In this document: piece after piece, positions 12,270-22,198 of the stretch
Position numbering within the stretch: the first letter of the stretch is position 1
Layout: each line of letters begins with the position of its first letter
Source of the DNA: Fallopia convolvulus
Lineage: Eukaryota > Streptophyta > Magnoliopsida > Caryophyllales > Polygonaceae
Direction: 5' to 3'
DNA: 64,000 nt
Assembly (NCBI GenBank): GCA_964016875.1
Contig: OZ024735.1
Location: 3,774,469-3,838,468, forward strand
Program-made: the position numbers and the translations under genes
The notes under the pieces: model-generated
What the model saw: only the letters and a program-made list of their open reading frames with translations
What the model was told of the DNA's origin: nothing
Database searches by the model: none

Positions 12270-12292
12270 TACTCCCCCCTCCCTAAAAGGAG
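12270..12292 (-). promoter_or_regulatory. Polypurine tract of the chromovirus
   Basis: On the minus strand AGGGAGGGGGGAGTA lies just before the TGAAATACC start of the 3' LTR. This fixes the LTR boundary and the minus orientation. Confidence 0.85.
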
Positions 12293-12306
12293 TTTCTCCC
12301 TTGAAA

Positions 12307-12756
12307 CTAAGTCTCGAACAAGGAGGGATAGCGCTCCCTCATATCTGTTTCGAGTTCCCATGTAGTTGCATTGGTTCCATGTTTAGAACACAATATCTTG
12401 ACAAGTGGAATTACCTTGTTTCTCAAGCGTCTCTCCTCGTACTTAAGTATCTTAAATGGCTTCTCCTCATATGTGCCATCTTCCTCACTCTTGACCTCTT
12501 CGTAGCGAATCACATGTGCATGGTCATAAACATACTTCCTTAACTGTGACACATGGAGAACATTATGCACCCGACTCAAGGAAGGTGGTAATGCCAAACG
12601 GTAGGCTAGTGATCCGACCCTTTTTAAAATCTCAAAGGGTCCTACATAGCGAGGGCTCAACTTCCCTCTTCTACCAAATTTGAAAACACCCTTAGTAGGT
12701 GACACCTGTACAAACACATGTTCTCCGACTTGAAATTCAAGTGGGCGGCGACGCAC
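12307..12756 (-). pseudogene. Integrase C-terminus with chromodomain
   Basis: A 149-residue open frame. Residues 1-75 are the conserved integrase tail (RRRPLEFQVGEHVFVQVSP, RRGKLSPRYVGPFEILKRVG, RVHNVLHVSQLRKYV). Residues about 100-148 form a chromodomain (ILKYEERRLRNKVIPLVKI, then TTWELETDMRERYPSLF), the mark of chromoviruses; it is thought to steer integration to marked chromatin. The frame continues a little past the chromodomain on a shifted frame. Upstream the polyprotein is broken, so this is a fragment of the dead element. Confidence 0.9.
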
Positions 12757-13755
12757 ATCTGCATACGATTTTTGGCAACTCTAAGCAGACAAGATTCTCT
12801 ATCTAGTCAAGGCAACCTCATCCTGGGTGTGTTGCAAAATATCTGGCTTCACTAAATACCTCTCTGATTTGTCATCTCAACACAAAGGAGTCCGACACCT
12901 CCTTCCATACAAGGCCTCATATGGGTCCATTTGTATCGATGCATGCCAACTATTGTTATAGGTGAACTCCACTAATGCCAATTTGCTCTCCCACTTTCCT
13001 GGCCAATCTAAAGCACACACCCTCTAAATATCTTCTAAAGTCTGAATGGTTCTCTCGGATTGACCATCAGTTTGGGGGTGGAAGGCGGGGCTAAACATCA
13101 ATTTTGTACCCATTGCCACATGCAAGGATTTCCAAATGACAGACAAAATGACCATCTTGATCAGACACTATAGTCTTGGGAATGCCGTGTAACCGCACTA
13201 TTTCTTGAACATACAACTCCGCTAGCCGGTCGGGTCCCCACACCTTCTTGATAGGTAGGAAGTGGGCAGACTTGGTCAACCGATCGACTATGACCCAAAT
13301 GGCGTCCATGCCTCTTTGTGATGAAGGTAAACTTGCTACAAAATCGATGGAGATATCTTCCCATTTTCATTCTAGAATTGGAAGTGGTTGTAATTCACCT
13401 GCTAGCCTCTGATGTTCGATTTTAACTTGTTGACAAGTCAAGCATCTAGCTACATATTCGGATACTTCCCTCTTCATATAGCTCCACCAGAAATTTTGTT
13501 TGAGATCCTTATACATTTTGTTGGCGCCAGGATGTACTGAGTAGGGTGATGAGTGAGCCTCTTTCAAAATCATGGTTTTATCTCCTCATTTGTAGGAACA
13601 CAAATTCGGTTTCTAAACCTTAATATTCCATCATCATGCACCACAAATCCTGGTGTCTTCCCTTCATGCACCTCATTTATGATCTTACTCATTTGTATGT
13701 CTAGTGATTGCCTTTGTCGTATCAACTCCAACAAAGAGGATTGGATCTCCAACAA
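12757..13755 (-). pseudogene. Chromovirus integrase: zinc-binding and catalytic core, broken
   Basis: In minus order: a linker frame (13755-13570), then the HHCC zinc-binding region at 13573-13367 (HSSPYSVHPGANKMYKDLKQ ... ARCLTCQQVK), then part of the core at 13309-13091 (DAIWVIVDRLTKSAHFLP with the first catalytic Asp, IVSDQDGHF with the second). Downstream, 13090-12757 still reads DGQSERTIQ and a YNNSWHASI-like motif in shifting frames with stops. It would insert the cDNA into the genome if intact; it is not. Confidence 0.88.
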
Positions 13756-15692
13756 GCATAGTTCTCGTTGACTACTCTGAAGTCAAACCTCAATCTTATT
13801 TTCTATGGACTCTCTTTGCAACTTTGGTTGTAATGTTAGGCATGCAATAATTTTTTCCTGAGTCGACTTTCGACTTAGAGCGTCAGCTACTACATTGGCC
13901 TTGCCCGGGTGTTATAAAATCTCGATATCATAATCTTTTATCGGCTCTAACCATCCTATCTGCCTCATATTTATCTCTCTCTGGGTGAAAATATATTTTA
14001 GGCTAGCTCTTGTGGTTGGTGTAAATATGACAAGTCACTCCGAAAAGATAATGACGCCAAATTTTCAAAGCAAAGACCACAGTTGCAAGTTCCAGATCAT
14101 GAGTAAGGTAGTTCACCTCATGTTGTTTCAACTGGAGGGAGGCATAAGTTATCACTCTACCATGTTGCATTAATACACAACCAAGTCCTTGATTTGATGC
14201 GTCACTGTACACTACGAATCCATCTGTTCCATGAGTTAGTGCCAAGACTGGAGCATACGTAAGCCTTCTCTTGAGTTCCTCAAAACTCTCTTGACATTTC
14301 TGGTCCCATTCGAATTTCTTGGTATTACGTAATAGGTTGGTCAATAGTTGGGAAATCATGGAAAACCCCTCCAAAAATCTTCTGTAATAACCAGCCAAAC
14401 CTAGAAAACTGCACACTTCTCTCAAGCCATTCGGGAGTTGCCAATTTGAAACAGCCTCAATCTTTTGTGGGTCAACTTTCACCCCTTTAGCTGACACTAT
14501 ATGCCCTAAGAAATCTACTTTAGTCATCCAGAAGTCACATTTTGACAATTTAGCAAACAAGTGTTGTTTCCTTAGTACGTTAAGAACAATTCTGAGATGT
14601 TCGGCATGCTCCTCCCTACTATGAGAGTATATCAATATATCATCTATGAACACCACGAAAAACCGGTCTAGGTATTCAATGAACACACGATTCATCAACT
14701 ACATAAAAACAGCAGGGGCATTAGTGAGTTCGAAAGGCATCACTACAAATTCGTAATGACCGTACCTTGTCCAGAATGTTGTTTTAGCAATATCCTCATC
14801 CCGAATTCTCAATTGGTGATAACCCGACCTTAGGTCAATCTTTGAGATTGAAGACGACTAAAACTTGCTGGTCTAATAAATCATCTATCCGAGGCAGAAG
14901 GTATCTATTCTTTACTGTCACCTTATTCAATTCCCTGTAATCAATGCAGAGACGAAGAGATCCATCCTTCTTTTTCACAAAAAGTACAGGTGCTCCCCAA
15001 GGGGATGCACTTGGCCTAATGAAACCTTTTTCTGCCAACTCCTCTAATTGCTTCTTTAATTCTTGCATCACTAAAGGTGCCATTCTGTAAGGCGACCTAG
15101 GAACTGAAGTTGTCTCCGATTCAAGCTCTTTTGCAAAGTCCACATCTCTATGGGGAGGTAGGCCAGGCAAATCTTCCGGAAATACATCTGGGAACTCACA
15201 ATCAATGGGTATGTCAGATAGTCGGGATATCTCCTTATCATCTTTCAAAGCATAATACATATATCCTTGACATCCTTGCCTAAATAGTCGTGATGCCACC
15301 ATAGCACTGATGATCAAACCTGATTCACTAGGATCACGACCCTCAAACACATGGATTGTTCCATCCTCAACAGTTATCGTAATAGTTCTTTTACATAGGT
15401 CCATTACCGCCCCATGGCATACAAGCCAATCCATGCCCAAGATCACATCATAATGACATAAATCTATTACAATCAAGTCAGCAACCCAGTCCCGAACCCC
15501 TATGTGAATAGGACAATTCTTGCACTCACGTGTCCCAACTAGAAATGATTCACAACCACTAGCACAAGTGAGACCTAGTCTAGTCACACAGAATTCAGAG
15601 ATAAGAGAATAAGTAGCCACAGGCTGTGATTGAATCCAGAGCTTACCTGTATCTAACGGTGCATTGGGCTCGTTGGCTCTCATCTCATACAC
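13756..15692 (-). pseudogene. Chromovirus protease, reverse transcriptase and RNase H, broken
   Basis: 15692-14835 holds a protease remnant (DTG at its start; YDVILGMDWL near 15440) and the N-terminal RT (GFIRPSASPWGAPVLFVKKK, LRLCIDYRELNKVTVKNRY). A frameshift near 14860 and a stop near 14700 separate it from 14698-14003: the RT catalytic FIDDILIYS (about 14650-14625), FLGLAGYYRRF, and RNase H (VVYSDASNQGLGCVL, then HYLFG). The protease has an apparent insertion after DTG that displaces the usual ATHSFIS. Lineage is Ty3/gypsy with protease-RT-RH-integrase order. Confidence 0.92.
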
Positions 15693-15731
15693 ACGTCCTC
15701 TTCCTTTTGATCCAACATTGGCTTGATGAGA

Positions 15732-16920
15732 CTATGTTTGTGGATGAGGTTGAGAAGATGATCCTCGTGGGGGGTAGGCAGAGGTTTGAGATTGATAGGT
15801 ATTCCCCTTTTCCCCCTTATCAGAAAGTTGAGATGTGCACTTTTTCCCCACACTTGTAGCATGTCTGAGCCTCCTTAGAACAATCTGCCTTGTAATGCTT
15901 GCTACTCTTACAATTATGGCAATGGTACCACTCAGGCGGTGTTCCATGAGAGCCACTACCTCTTTGTGATCCTGCCATCTAACCAGACTTAGTTGAAGGT
16001 GGACGTCTCCTTGGTCCATCCTCCTTAGCACCCAAATGGGTCAACAAAGTCTCCTATTTCTTCTAACTCGAAGTCATTGACTTCTCAGCTTCGAGTCTCC
16101 TTTCTACCCTTAGAGCTTTGTCACTATACTCCTCCAAGGTAACACATTTATGCCCCGCCATATACGTTCTCACTTCAGGGGCAATCCATGGCTCGAAGTA
16201 GTCGATCTTATCCTCTTCATTGTGAATCATTGACGTAGCATAATGTAAAAGCTAATGATATTTGGTGCTGGCATTAGCCACTGGCATCCCCTCAGGAGGT
16301 GGGTGTAAGAACTCTAACAACTTTGTTTTCTGAACCGTTAATGGATAGAACCGAGTACGTATCTTTGTCTTGAATTCATCCCATCTCATCTCACCCCCAA
16401 TGGGTTTAACTGAGTCCCACCAATCATCTACCTCCTTGGTGAGATAGAAAGAGACATTAGATACCTTCTGATCCTCTAGGCATTTCACCCTATCAAGATA
16501 CTTCTCCATGTGTATGAGCCAATGTTCTACCTCAGTTGGCTCGCCTGATCCATCATAGGTTGGCGGTTTCATCTTCTCAAAAGCAGTTGCAATGCTATTA
16601 GTATCCCTCCTATCCACGTTAGATGCCACACGCAAAGGAGGAGTTTGATGAAGAATTGGTGCAGGTAATGTTGAACTTTGTGCTTGAGCTAATGTTGTCT
16701 GTACACCTTGACCAACCGCTTGATTCATCATTTGGTGAAGAAGAGTTTGGAATCCTGCATCCAAACCACTAGAAGGAACAACTGGCGGGGGTATACTAGA
16801 ATTCACTTGAGCTTCAACAACTGGCGGATTAGCGGGGCTAACGTGAGGCATCCCTTTACGGCCCCCACGAGATCCACGAGGTCGTCCTCTACCTAAAATT
16901 CCTCTGCCTTTACCTAACAT
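15732..16920 (-). pseudogene. Chromovirus gag, frameshifted
   Basis: 16920-16252 starts MLGKGRGILGRGRPRGSRGG, a basic leader common in this clade, then a Q-rich linker and the Retrotrans_gag core (MKPPTYDGSGEPTEVEHWL, VSNVSFYLTKEVDDWW). After a break near 16252 the nucleocapsid part continues in another frame: about 15935-15840 encodes a CCHC knuckle, C-HN-C-KSSK-H-YKAD-C, and a second one (CYKCGEKVH) that has lost its last Cys. Gag would form the particle and bind RNA. Stops near 16070, 16060 and 15980 kill it. Confidence 0.88.
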
Positions 16921-17051
16921 CAGTAATGAAACTCACAATCTTAAAAGACACACATATTGGATTATACATCAAGAAACATAAAAGAACACCAAGGAGGAAG
17001 GAGCATGATCCACAATGCAATTTCTACCCATCCCAAGTGAAACAACGAAAC

Positions 17052-17069
17052 CTGGCTCTGATACCAATT
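17052..17069 (-). promoter_or_regulatory. Primer-binding site, initiator Met tRNA
   Basis: On the minus strand TTGGTATCAGAGCCAGG follows the 5' LTR end by a few bases. TGGTATCAGAGCC is the standard complement of plant tRNA-iMet. It confirms the orientation. Confidence 0.93.
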
Positions 17070-17397
17070 CCTATAACAACCCAAAATGAGTTGTTCCAAT
17101 GCTAAGGGTTTTTATGCAACCCCTTTTAGGCTAAGGGAACAAAAAAACTGAACTCAAGGAAAAGTCATTAAACTTTCAATAGTTCTAGGAATCGACAAGT
17201 ATCAAAGAGTAAAAGATGGCATAAACATGCATGAGTCACACAATAGAGTGAATACTAGTACACTAGATCATTATAGCTAAAACAAGGAACGGGTTCAACA
17301 ACATGTAATGTCTAACTCGGTTCCCTACTTAAAGAGTACGTAAACATAAATCTAAAAGAAAAGGGAAACACTTCATAAGCAAAACCCAAGTCCCATC

Positions 17398-18535
17398 TGA
17401 TACGAAATTATCTCCTCGATTGCTCGATGATGACAATTCGGTCTTGTTTTGGCCCGATCTTGACAAGTAATTCTCTTTCCAACCTGATTTGCTTAATAAA
17501 GTTAGAAACTTGCTGAATAAGTAATCAAATAAAAGACGAAACTGATTTGATAGATTGAAACAATCAACTTTGATAGTTCAATTGGATTGGCTCTAACGCT
17601 AAATCCAATTGATTAACTAGATTTGATCTTTAACAATCAGACTAGAACAATCTCAATTGACTAAATCAATAAACCAAATTGAACACACGAAAGAGAGAGA
17701 ATTCGAATGGAGTATGATGATCGATCTTTGTAGGTTTGAATGCTAGAACACGAGTTGTTTTAATGGCCCAAGAGTAAGAGTAAACCAAAGGGGTTTAATC
17801 TTACTAAGCTGATTTTTATTAATGAAATTACAAAGTATAAATAATGAATACAAATCTGAATCTTGGAGAGCAAGTAACCCATGTCTTGCTTCCAAAGATA
17901 TAATAAAATAAAGTAGATGCAACTAACTAGATCCCCTTTAATTAAATAAATCAAATAAAGATTTATATGACTTATTTAATTAAGGAAACTAAGCTAACAA
18001 ACTATAAAAGATAACAAAAGATAGGAGAGAGAATAATCAACCACTAACATAAGCCTATTGGTCGAAATTCCCATTATTAAAGCATAAAATCGTCCATAAA
18101 TAAAATAAATAAAGATGGAAATTTAAACTAAAGATAAGATTCCCGTAAGACTTGAACAGCTCTCAGTAAAACCCATTTTTCGGCCCTTTTCTGTTGGATT
18201 CTAGATTTTATGTAAACTGCAAAGTTGTAGAACTTTTAATTATCTTTCCAACGAGTACTTAACTGACTTGAGATGAATTTTCTAGCCCAAGTTATGACCA
18301 GTTTACTGAGCACTGTTATCTATTTGACGGGTTTCTTAACTTTCCGAACTTTCAAGACTTTATCCTCTTCCTTGGTGGCCTTGGACGCCATTGATGAACA
18401 TTATCAAAGGATAATATCAAATCCATGAAAACCTTCTTGAACTTGAATGCTCGGGACCTTAGTAAAGGTCTTGGTGTTTGGCCTCCATTCGTCTTCAACG
18501 AATCATTCGCTTTGATCCACCCTTGATTTGCATCA
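17398..18535 (-). repeat. 3' LTR of the short LTR element
   Basis: 1138 bp. On the minus strand it runs from TGATGCAAATC to CGTATCA. The intact TG...CA ends and the flanking CCATC define it. The polypurine tract lies at 18536-18549. Confidence 0.92.
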
Positions 18536-19071
18536 TTCTCCCCCAATTGAATTCGACTTGTCCTCAAGGCGACGTTGGTAAAGAACAACAGAACATTGTA
18601 TGAATTCTCCAATGTATGGAGAAGATCTTCATTGAAATGCATAGGCACCAATTCAAGCACACTCGGGAATACCATAGTTGTGTCGTTTGTTGATATCTCT
18701 TCTTCGTCCTCAACCATGGCCACAAGTGGGGTTGCCTTTGGTACCTCCTTAGGTTTCACATTGACCCATGTTGGGGTTGATCTAGGAGGTGGAAGGATCG
18801 GCGTTGATGATGACAGCGTTGGCCAAGCAATAGAATCTTCAATAGGATCCAAGGAAAGCAAATTTGGCGGTGCATCTTCTTTTTTGTAGTCCTCAAATTC
18901 ACAAGTTTCCTCACCCATATGGCTGGAATATGTGAAAAGATTGTTGAAAATTGAAGAGCACTCGTCATTATCTTCGATTGGGCACTCATCAGAGAAAATT
19001 TCGGGTTCGATGCTTTCCGATAGCGCCAAGTGAATTTGAAGGCGCTGATAAAAATCCGCACTAAAATACAT
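18352..19071 (-). CDS. Acidic ORF of unknown function in the short LTR element
   Basis: A 239-residue frame that starts in the short internal region and ends inside the 3' LTR. I do not recognise the family. Residues 25-70 are rich in D, E, C and S (EPEIFSDECPIEDNDECSS, EETCEFEDYKKEDAP). The middle (75-115) is proline-rich. Residues 120-165 include an acidic stretch and SVLELVPMHFNEDLLHTLEN. The C-terminus, encoded by the LTR, is basic (RPRPPRKRIKS). There are no zinc knuckles, membrane segments or retroviral motifs. That such a small internal region is almost fully open hints at selection, or simply at recent insertion. Confidence 0.5.
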   Translation of the reverse strand: MYFSADFYQRLQIHLALSESIEPEIFSDECPIEDNDECSSIFNNLFTYSSHMGEETCEFEDYKKEDAPPNLLSLDPIEDSIAWPTLSSSTPILPPPRSTPTWVNVKPKEVPKATPLVAMVEDEEEISTNDTTMVFPSVLELVPMHFNEDLLHTLENSYNVLLFFTNVALRTSRIQLGENDANQGWIKANDSLKTNGGQTPRPLLRSRAFKFKKVFMDLILSFDNVHQWRPRPPRKRIKS

Positions 19072-19121
19072 TGAAGATCAATATAAAATATCAAAGAATG
19101 AAACTTGTCTCAATCTGGATA

Positions 19122-19133
19122 ACTGATACCAAT
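19122..19133 (-). promoter_or_regulatory. Primer-binding site of the short LTR element
   Basis: Minus strand TTGGTATCAG, one base after the LTR end, matches the first ten bases used with tRNA-iMet; the following TTATCC departs from the usual AGCC. Confidence 0.8.
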
Positions 19134-20262
19134 TCATACGGAATTATCTCCTCGATTGCTCGATGATGACAATTCGATCTTGTTTTGGCCCGATCTTGAC
19201 AAGTAATTCTCTTTCCAACCTGATTTGCTTAATAAAGTTAGAAACTTGCTGAATAAGTAATCAAATAAAAGATGAAACTGATTTGATAGATTGAAACAAT
19301 CAACTTTGATAGTTCAATTGGATTGGCTCTAACGCTAAATCCAATTGATTAACTAGATTTGATCTTTAACAATCAAACTAGAACAATCTCAATTGACTAA
19401 ATCAATAAACCAAATTGAACACACGAAAGAGAGAGAATTCGAATGGAGTATGATGATCGATCTTCGTAGGTTTGAATGCTAGAACACGAGTTGTTTTAAT
19501 GGCCCAAGAGCAAGATTAAACCAAAGTGGTTTAATCTTACTGAGCTGATTTTTATTAATGAAATTGCAAAGTATAAATAATGAATACAAATCTGAATCTT
19601 GGAGAGCAAGTAACCCATTTCTTGCTTCCAAAGATATAATAAAATAAAGTAGATGCAACTAACTAGATCCCCTTTAATTAAATAAATCAAATAAAGATTT
19701 ATATGACTTATTTAATTAAGGAAACTAATCTAACAAACTATAAAAGATAAAAAAAGATAGGAGAGAGAATAATCAACCAATAACATAAGCCTATTGGTCG
19801 AAATTCTCATTATTAAAGCATAAAATCGTCCATAAATAAAGATAGAAATTTAAACTAAAGATAAGATTCCAATAAGACTTGAACAATTCTCAGTAAAACC
19901 CATTTTTCGGCCCTTTGCTGTTGGATTCTAGATTTGATGTAAACTGCAAAGTTGTAGAACTTTTAATTATCTTTCCAATGAGTACTTAACGCACTTGAGA
20001 TGAATTTTCTAGCCCAGGTTATGACCAGTTTACTGAGCATTGTTATCTATTTGACGGGTTTCTTAACTTTCTGAACTTTCAAGACTTTATCCTCTTCCTT
20101 GGTGGCCTTGGACGCCATTGATGAACATTATCAAAGTATAATATCAAATCCAAGAAAACCTTCTTGAACTTGAATGCTCGGGACCTTAGTAATGGTCTTG
20201 GTGTTTGGCCTCCATTCGTCTTCAACGAATCATTCGCTTTGATCCACCCTTGATTTGCATCA
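19134..20262 (-). repeat. 5' LTR of the short LTR element
   Basis: 1129 bp, nearly the same as 17398-18535; visible differences are scattered substitutions and small indels. The inner end reads CGTATGA instead of CGTATCA. Confidence 0.92.
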
Positions 20263-20900
20263 CCATCCTAGCATCGTCAGGGCGCTCGACCTCCTCCAAA
20301 TTCTTGAACGTCAACTGAACCTGACCATGCGCAAAAATATAGCCAGCCCCAACCGTTGGGGGTTAGTCTCTCAAAAGAAACTAAGTAATGAAGAATAATA
20401 TTTATGAATAAAGATATATATATTTATTTATTTATTTATTTATTTATCAATATTAAACACATGACTAAAAGAAAATATTATTAAAGAGGAGGTTATAACT
20501 CGTCTTACGCCATTGGGGTTATTCGCAGGGCATTGCCCAAAATCTCAAGGCATCCCATTGGGATCCATGAATCACATCATCGGCATTGCCGAATCAAGGT
20601 CTGCATTGGGGTCCGTTGATGTTCGTATTTTTAGTATAGTTTTTAGTATATTTTCTTGGTTTGTTAGGCTTAGTTTTAGTAGTTTTAGGATTAGTTTTGT
20701 GTGTTTTGGATAGTTTTGCATGTTTTGTGAAAAGTATGGAAGCTACTCCGTTTTATGTCTTTTTGTAGGTTTTAGCGAGGAAAAGATGCTATTTGGAGCT
20801 GAATTTGGAGTGCTATGATGAAAGACGGAAGAATGCAAGACGAAGAAGTCGAAGCCTAAGTTTCTGGAGATAAAGTGTGGAAGAAAGCCAAACCCAGGCT

Positions 20901-20933
20901 CGTTAACGAGGTTGTAAGGGGTCGTTAACGAGG
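20901..20933. repeat. CGTTAACG word pair, cluster 1 of 5' LTR B
   Basis: CTCGTTAACGAGG and GTCGTTAACGAGG, about 20 bp apart and about 285 bp from the LTR start. The matching cluster in family C is at 57963-58072, just upstream of its promoter. Confidence 0.9.
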
Positions 20934-21157
20934 GCACGAGATGAAGATTTCGAGAGTTTGATTCTGTAACTCACCGATCTTGTGCGGGAATTTATTTCCG
21001 TGTCGGTAGAGTATCTTTTTACGATTTTAGGGTTATTATATTAGGTATTTTAGGTCTTGTTATCTTTCTAGATTTTATTTCTATCTTTTAGGATTTTAAT
21101 TCTATCTTTTTAGGAAAGTTTTTATCTTTTAACCTTATTAGTTTCTAGCCTTATTAA

Positions 21158-21166
21158 TATAAATAG
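21158..21166 (+). promoter_or_regulatory. TATA box of 5' LTR B
   Basis: TATAAATAG followed by CCCCCTTATT; the same box is at 30066-30074 in the 3' LTR. It lies about 540 bp into the LTR, a plausible U3/R border. Confidence 0.75.
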
Positions 21167-21900
21167 CCCCCTTATTAGCCTAGGAAAGTGGGAGATCGAT
21201 TGAAGAGAAAAGGAAGAGCCGAGAAGAGAGAGAGTGGATCGGAGTCGAGATTGAAGCTCGGTGGACGAGAGTTACCGAGGTCGTTGATCGTGATTTTGGT
21301 TCGGTGTTTGTATTTTTTCGGTTTCTTCTAAATTTCTGTAAGACGATACTCTATTAATTTGAGTAGTGTTTTGTTTTCAATGATTTCCTTTGTTGAATTT
21401 ATTTGTTTCTTAGTTATGAGTAGGGAGTAGTCTTCTTTTCTAGGGTCGGGGTTAAACCCGGCATAGTTATACATGTTTGAGGAGTAAGAATGTGTGTTGA
21501 TTGCCTTTTATCTATTTTGAGATTGTTTGTTGTGCTTAGACCTAGATGAAAGTCAAGGTGATTTGAGTTTTTAACTTGATTGAGAGAGAAAGTTATAGAC
21601 TTGAAGGCTGATATTGTTTGAATACGAAAGTTTCAAGCTTTAGATCCAAAACAAGCAATTGAGTGAATTGGTTTATGAAAGTAGGTTAATTTACTTGATA
21701 GTCAACGAAAGTTGATGAATTTATCTATTTAAAGGCATGATCTTATCTTCTTACGAGTTTATATGCATGACTATGTTGTGGTGTCCCTTATCCTAGATCT
21801 TTGTTTTATTTGAATTCTTTTGAAGTGATATTCGTTGCTGAGTTTGTAGGCTCGGTACCGAACTGTTTAGGTCGTAAAGTTTTGGTCTTTTGTTTACGGT

Positions 21901-21937
21901 GGTTCGTTAACGGCACTGACAACGTCGTTAACGAGGC
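21901..21937. repeat. CGTTAACG word pair, cluster 2 of 5' LTR B
   Basis: TTCGTTAACGGC and GTCGTTAACGAGG, about 150 bp before the LTR end. Family C has its second LTR cluster at the same relative place (57099-57180). Confidence 0.9.
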
Positions 21938-22087
21938 TGCTTGTGAGTGTTTTGCTTTCTTTGTTTGATTTTTAGTAGTCGATAAACAAACAACCTTGCT
22001 TCTCGTGGAACGATCCTGACTTCGCTATACACAGCGGGGTCTTGACTTATAAATTTATTTGTTGTAAAGAATACCCTCTCAACAATT

Positions 22088-22104
22088 TGGTGCCGTTGTC
22101 GAGG
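22088..22104 (+). promoter_or_regulatory. Primer-binding site resembling tRNA-Asp
   Basis: TGGTGCCGTTGTCGAGG starts three bases after the LTR. It matches the Athila/Tat primer site TGGCGCCGTTGCCGGGG at 14 of 17 positions, which supports the Athila assignment independently of the proteins. Confidence 0.88.
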
Positions 22105-22198
22105 AAGCAACGAGTTTGTTTGTTTATCTGAGGGTTCGGGAATAGCCCAACCCCGTTTTGTTTTTAATTTTTGTTTTCTTTGTCTGTTTTCTCAGCGC

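Larger units (their letters stand above)
17398..20262 (-). mobile_element. Short non-autonomous LTR retrotransposon
   Basis: A 2865-bp element flanked by a perfect 5-bp duplication CCATC (17393-17397 and 20263-20267). It has two LTRs of about 1.13 kb (17398-18535 and 19134-20262) that are nearly identical, and an internal region of only 598 bp. On the minus strand a primer site TTGGTATCAG (partial tRNA-iMet match) and a polypurine tract (ATTGGGGGAGAA before TGATGCAAATC) are present. No gag, protease, RT or integrase. It is too large for a TRIM and smaller than a typical LARD. Confidence 0.93.
20617..22084 (+). repeat. 5' LTR of Athila-type family B
   Basis: Runs TGATGTTCG to CTCTCAACA. It contains two palindrome clusters (20901-20933 and 21901-21937), a TATA box at 21158-21166 and, just downstream of that box, a G/A-rich leader. 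Confidence 0.93.
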
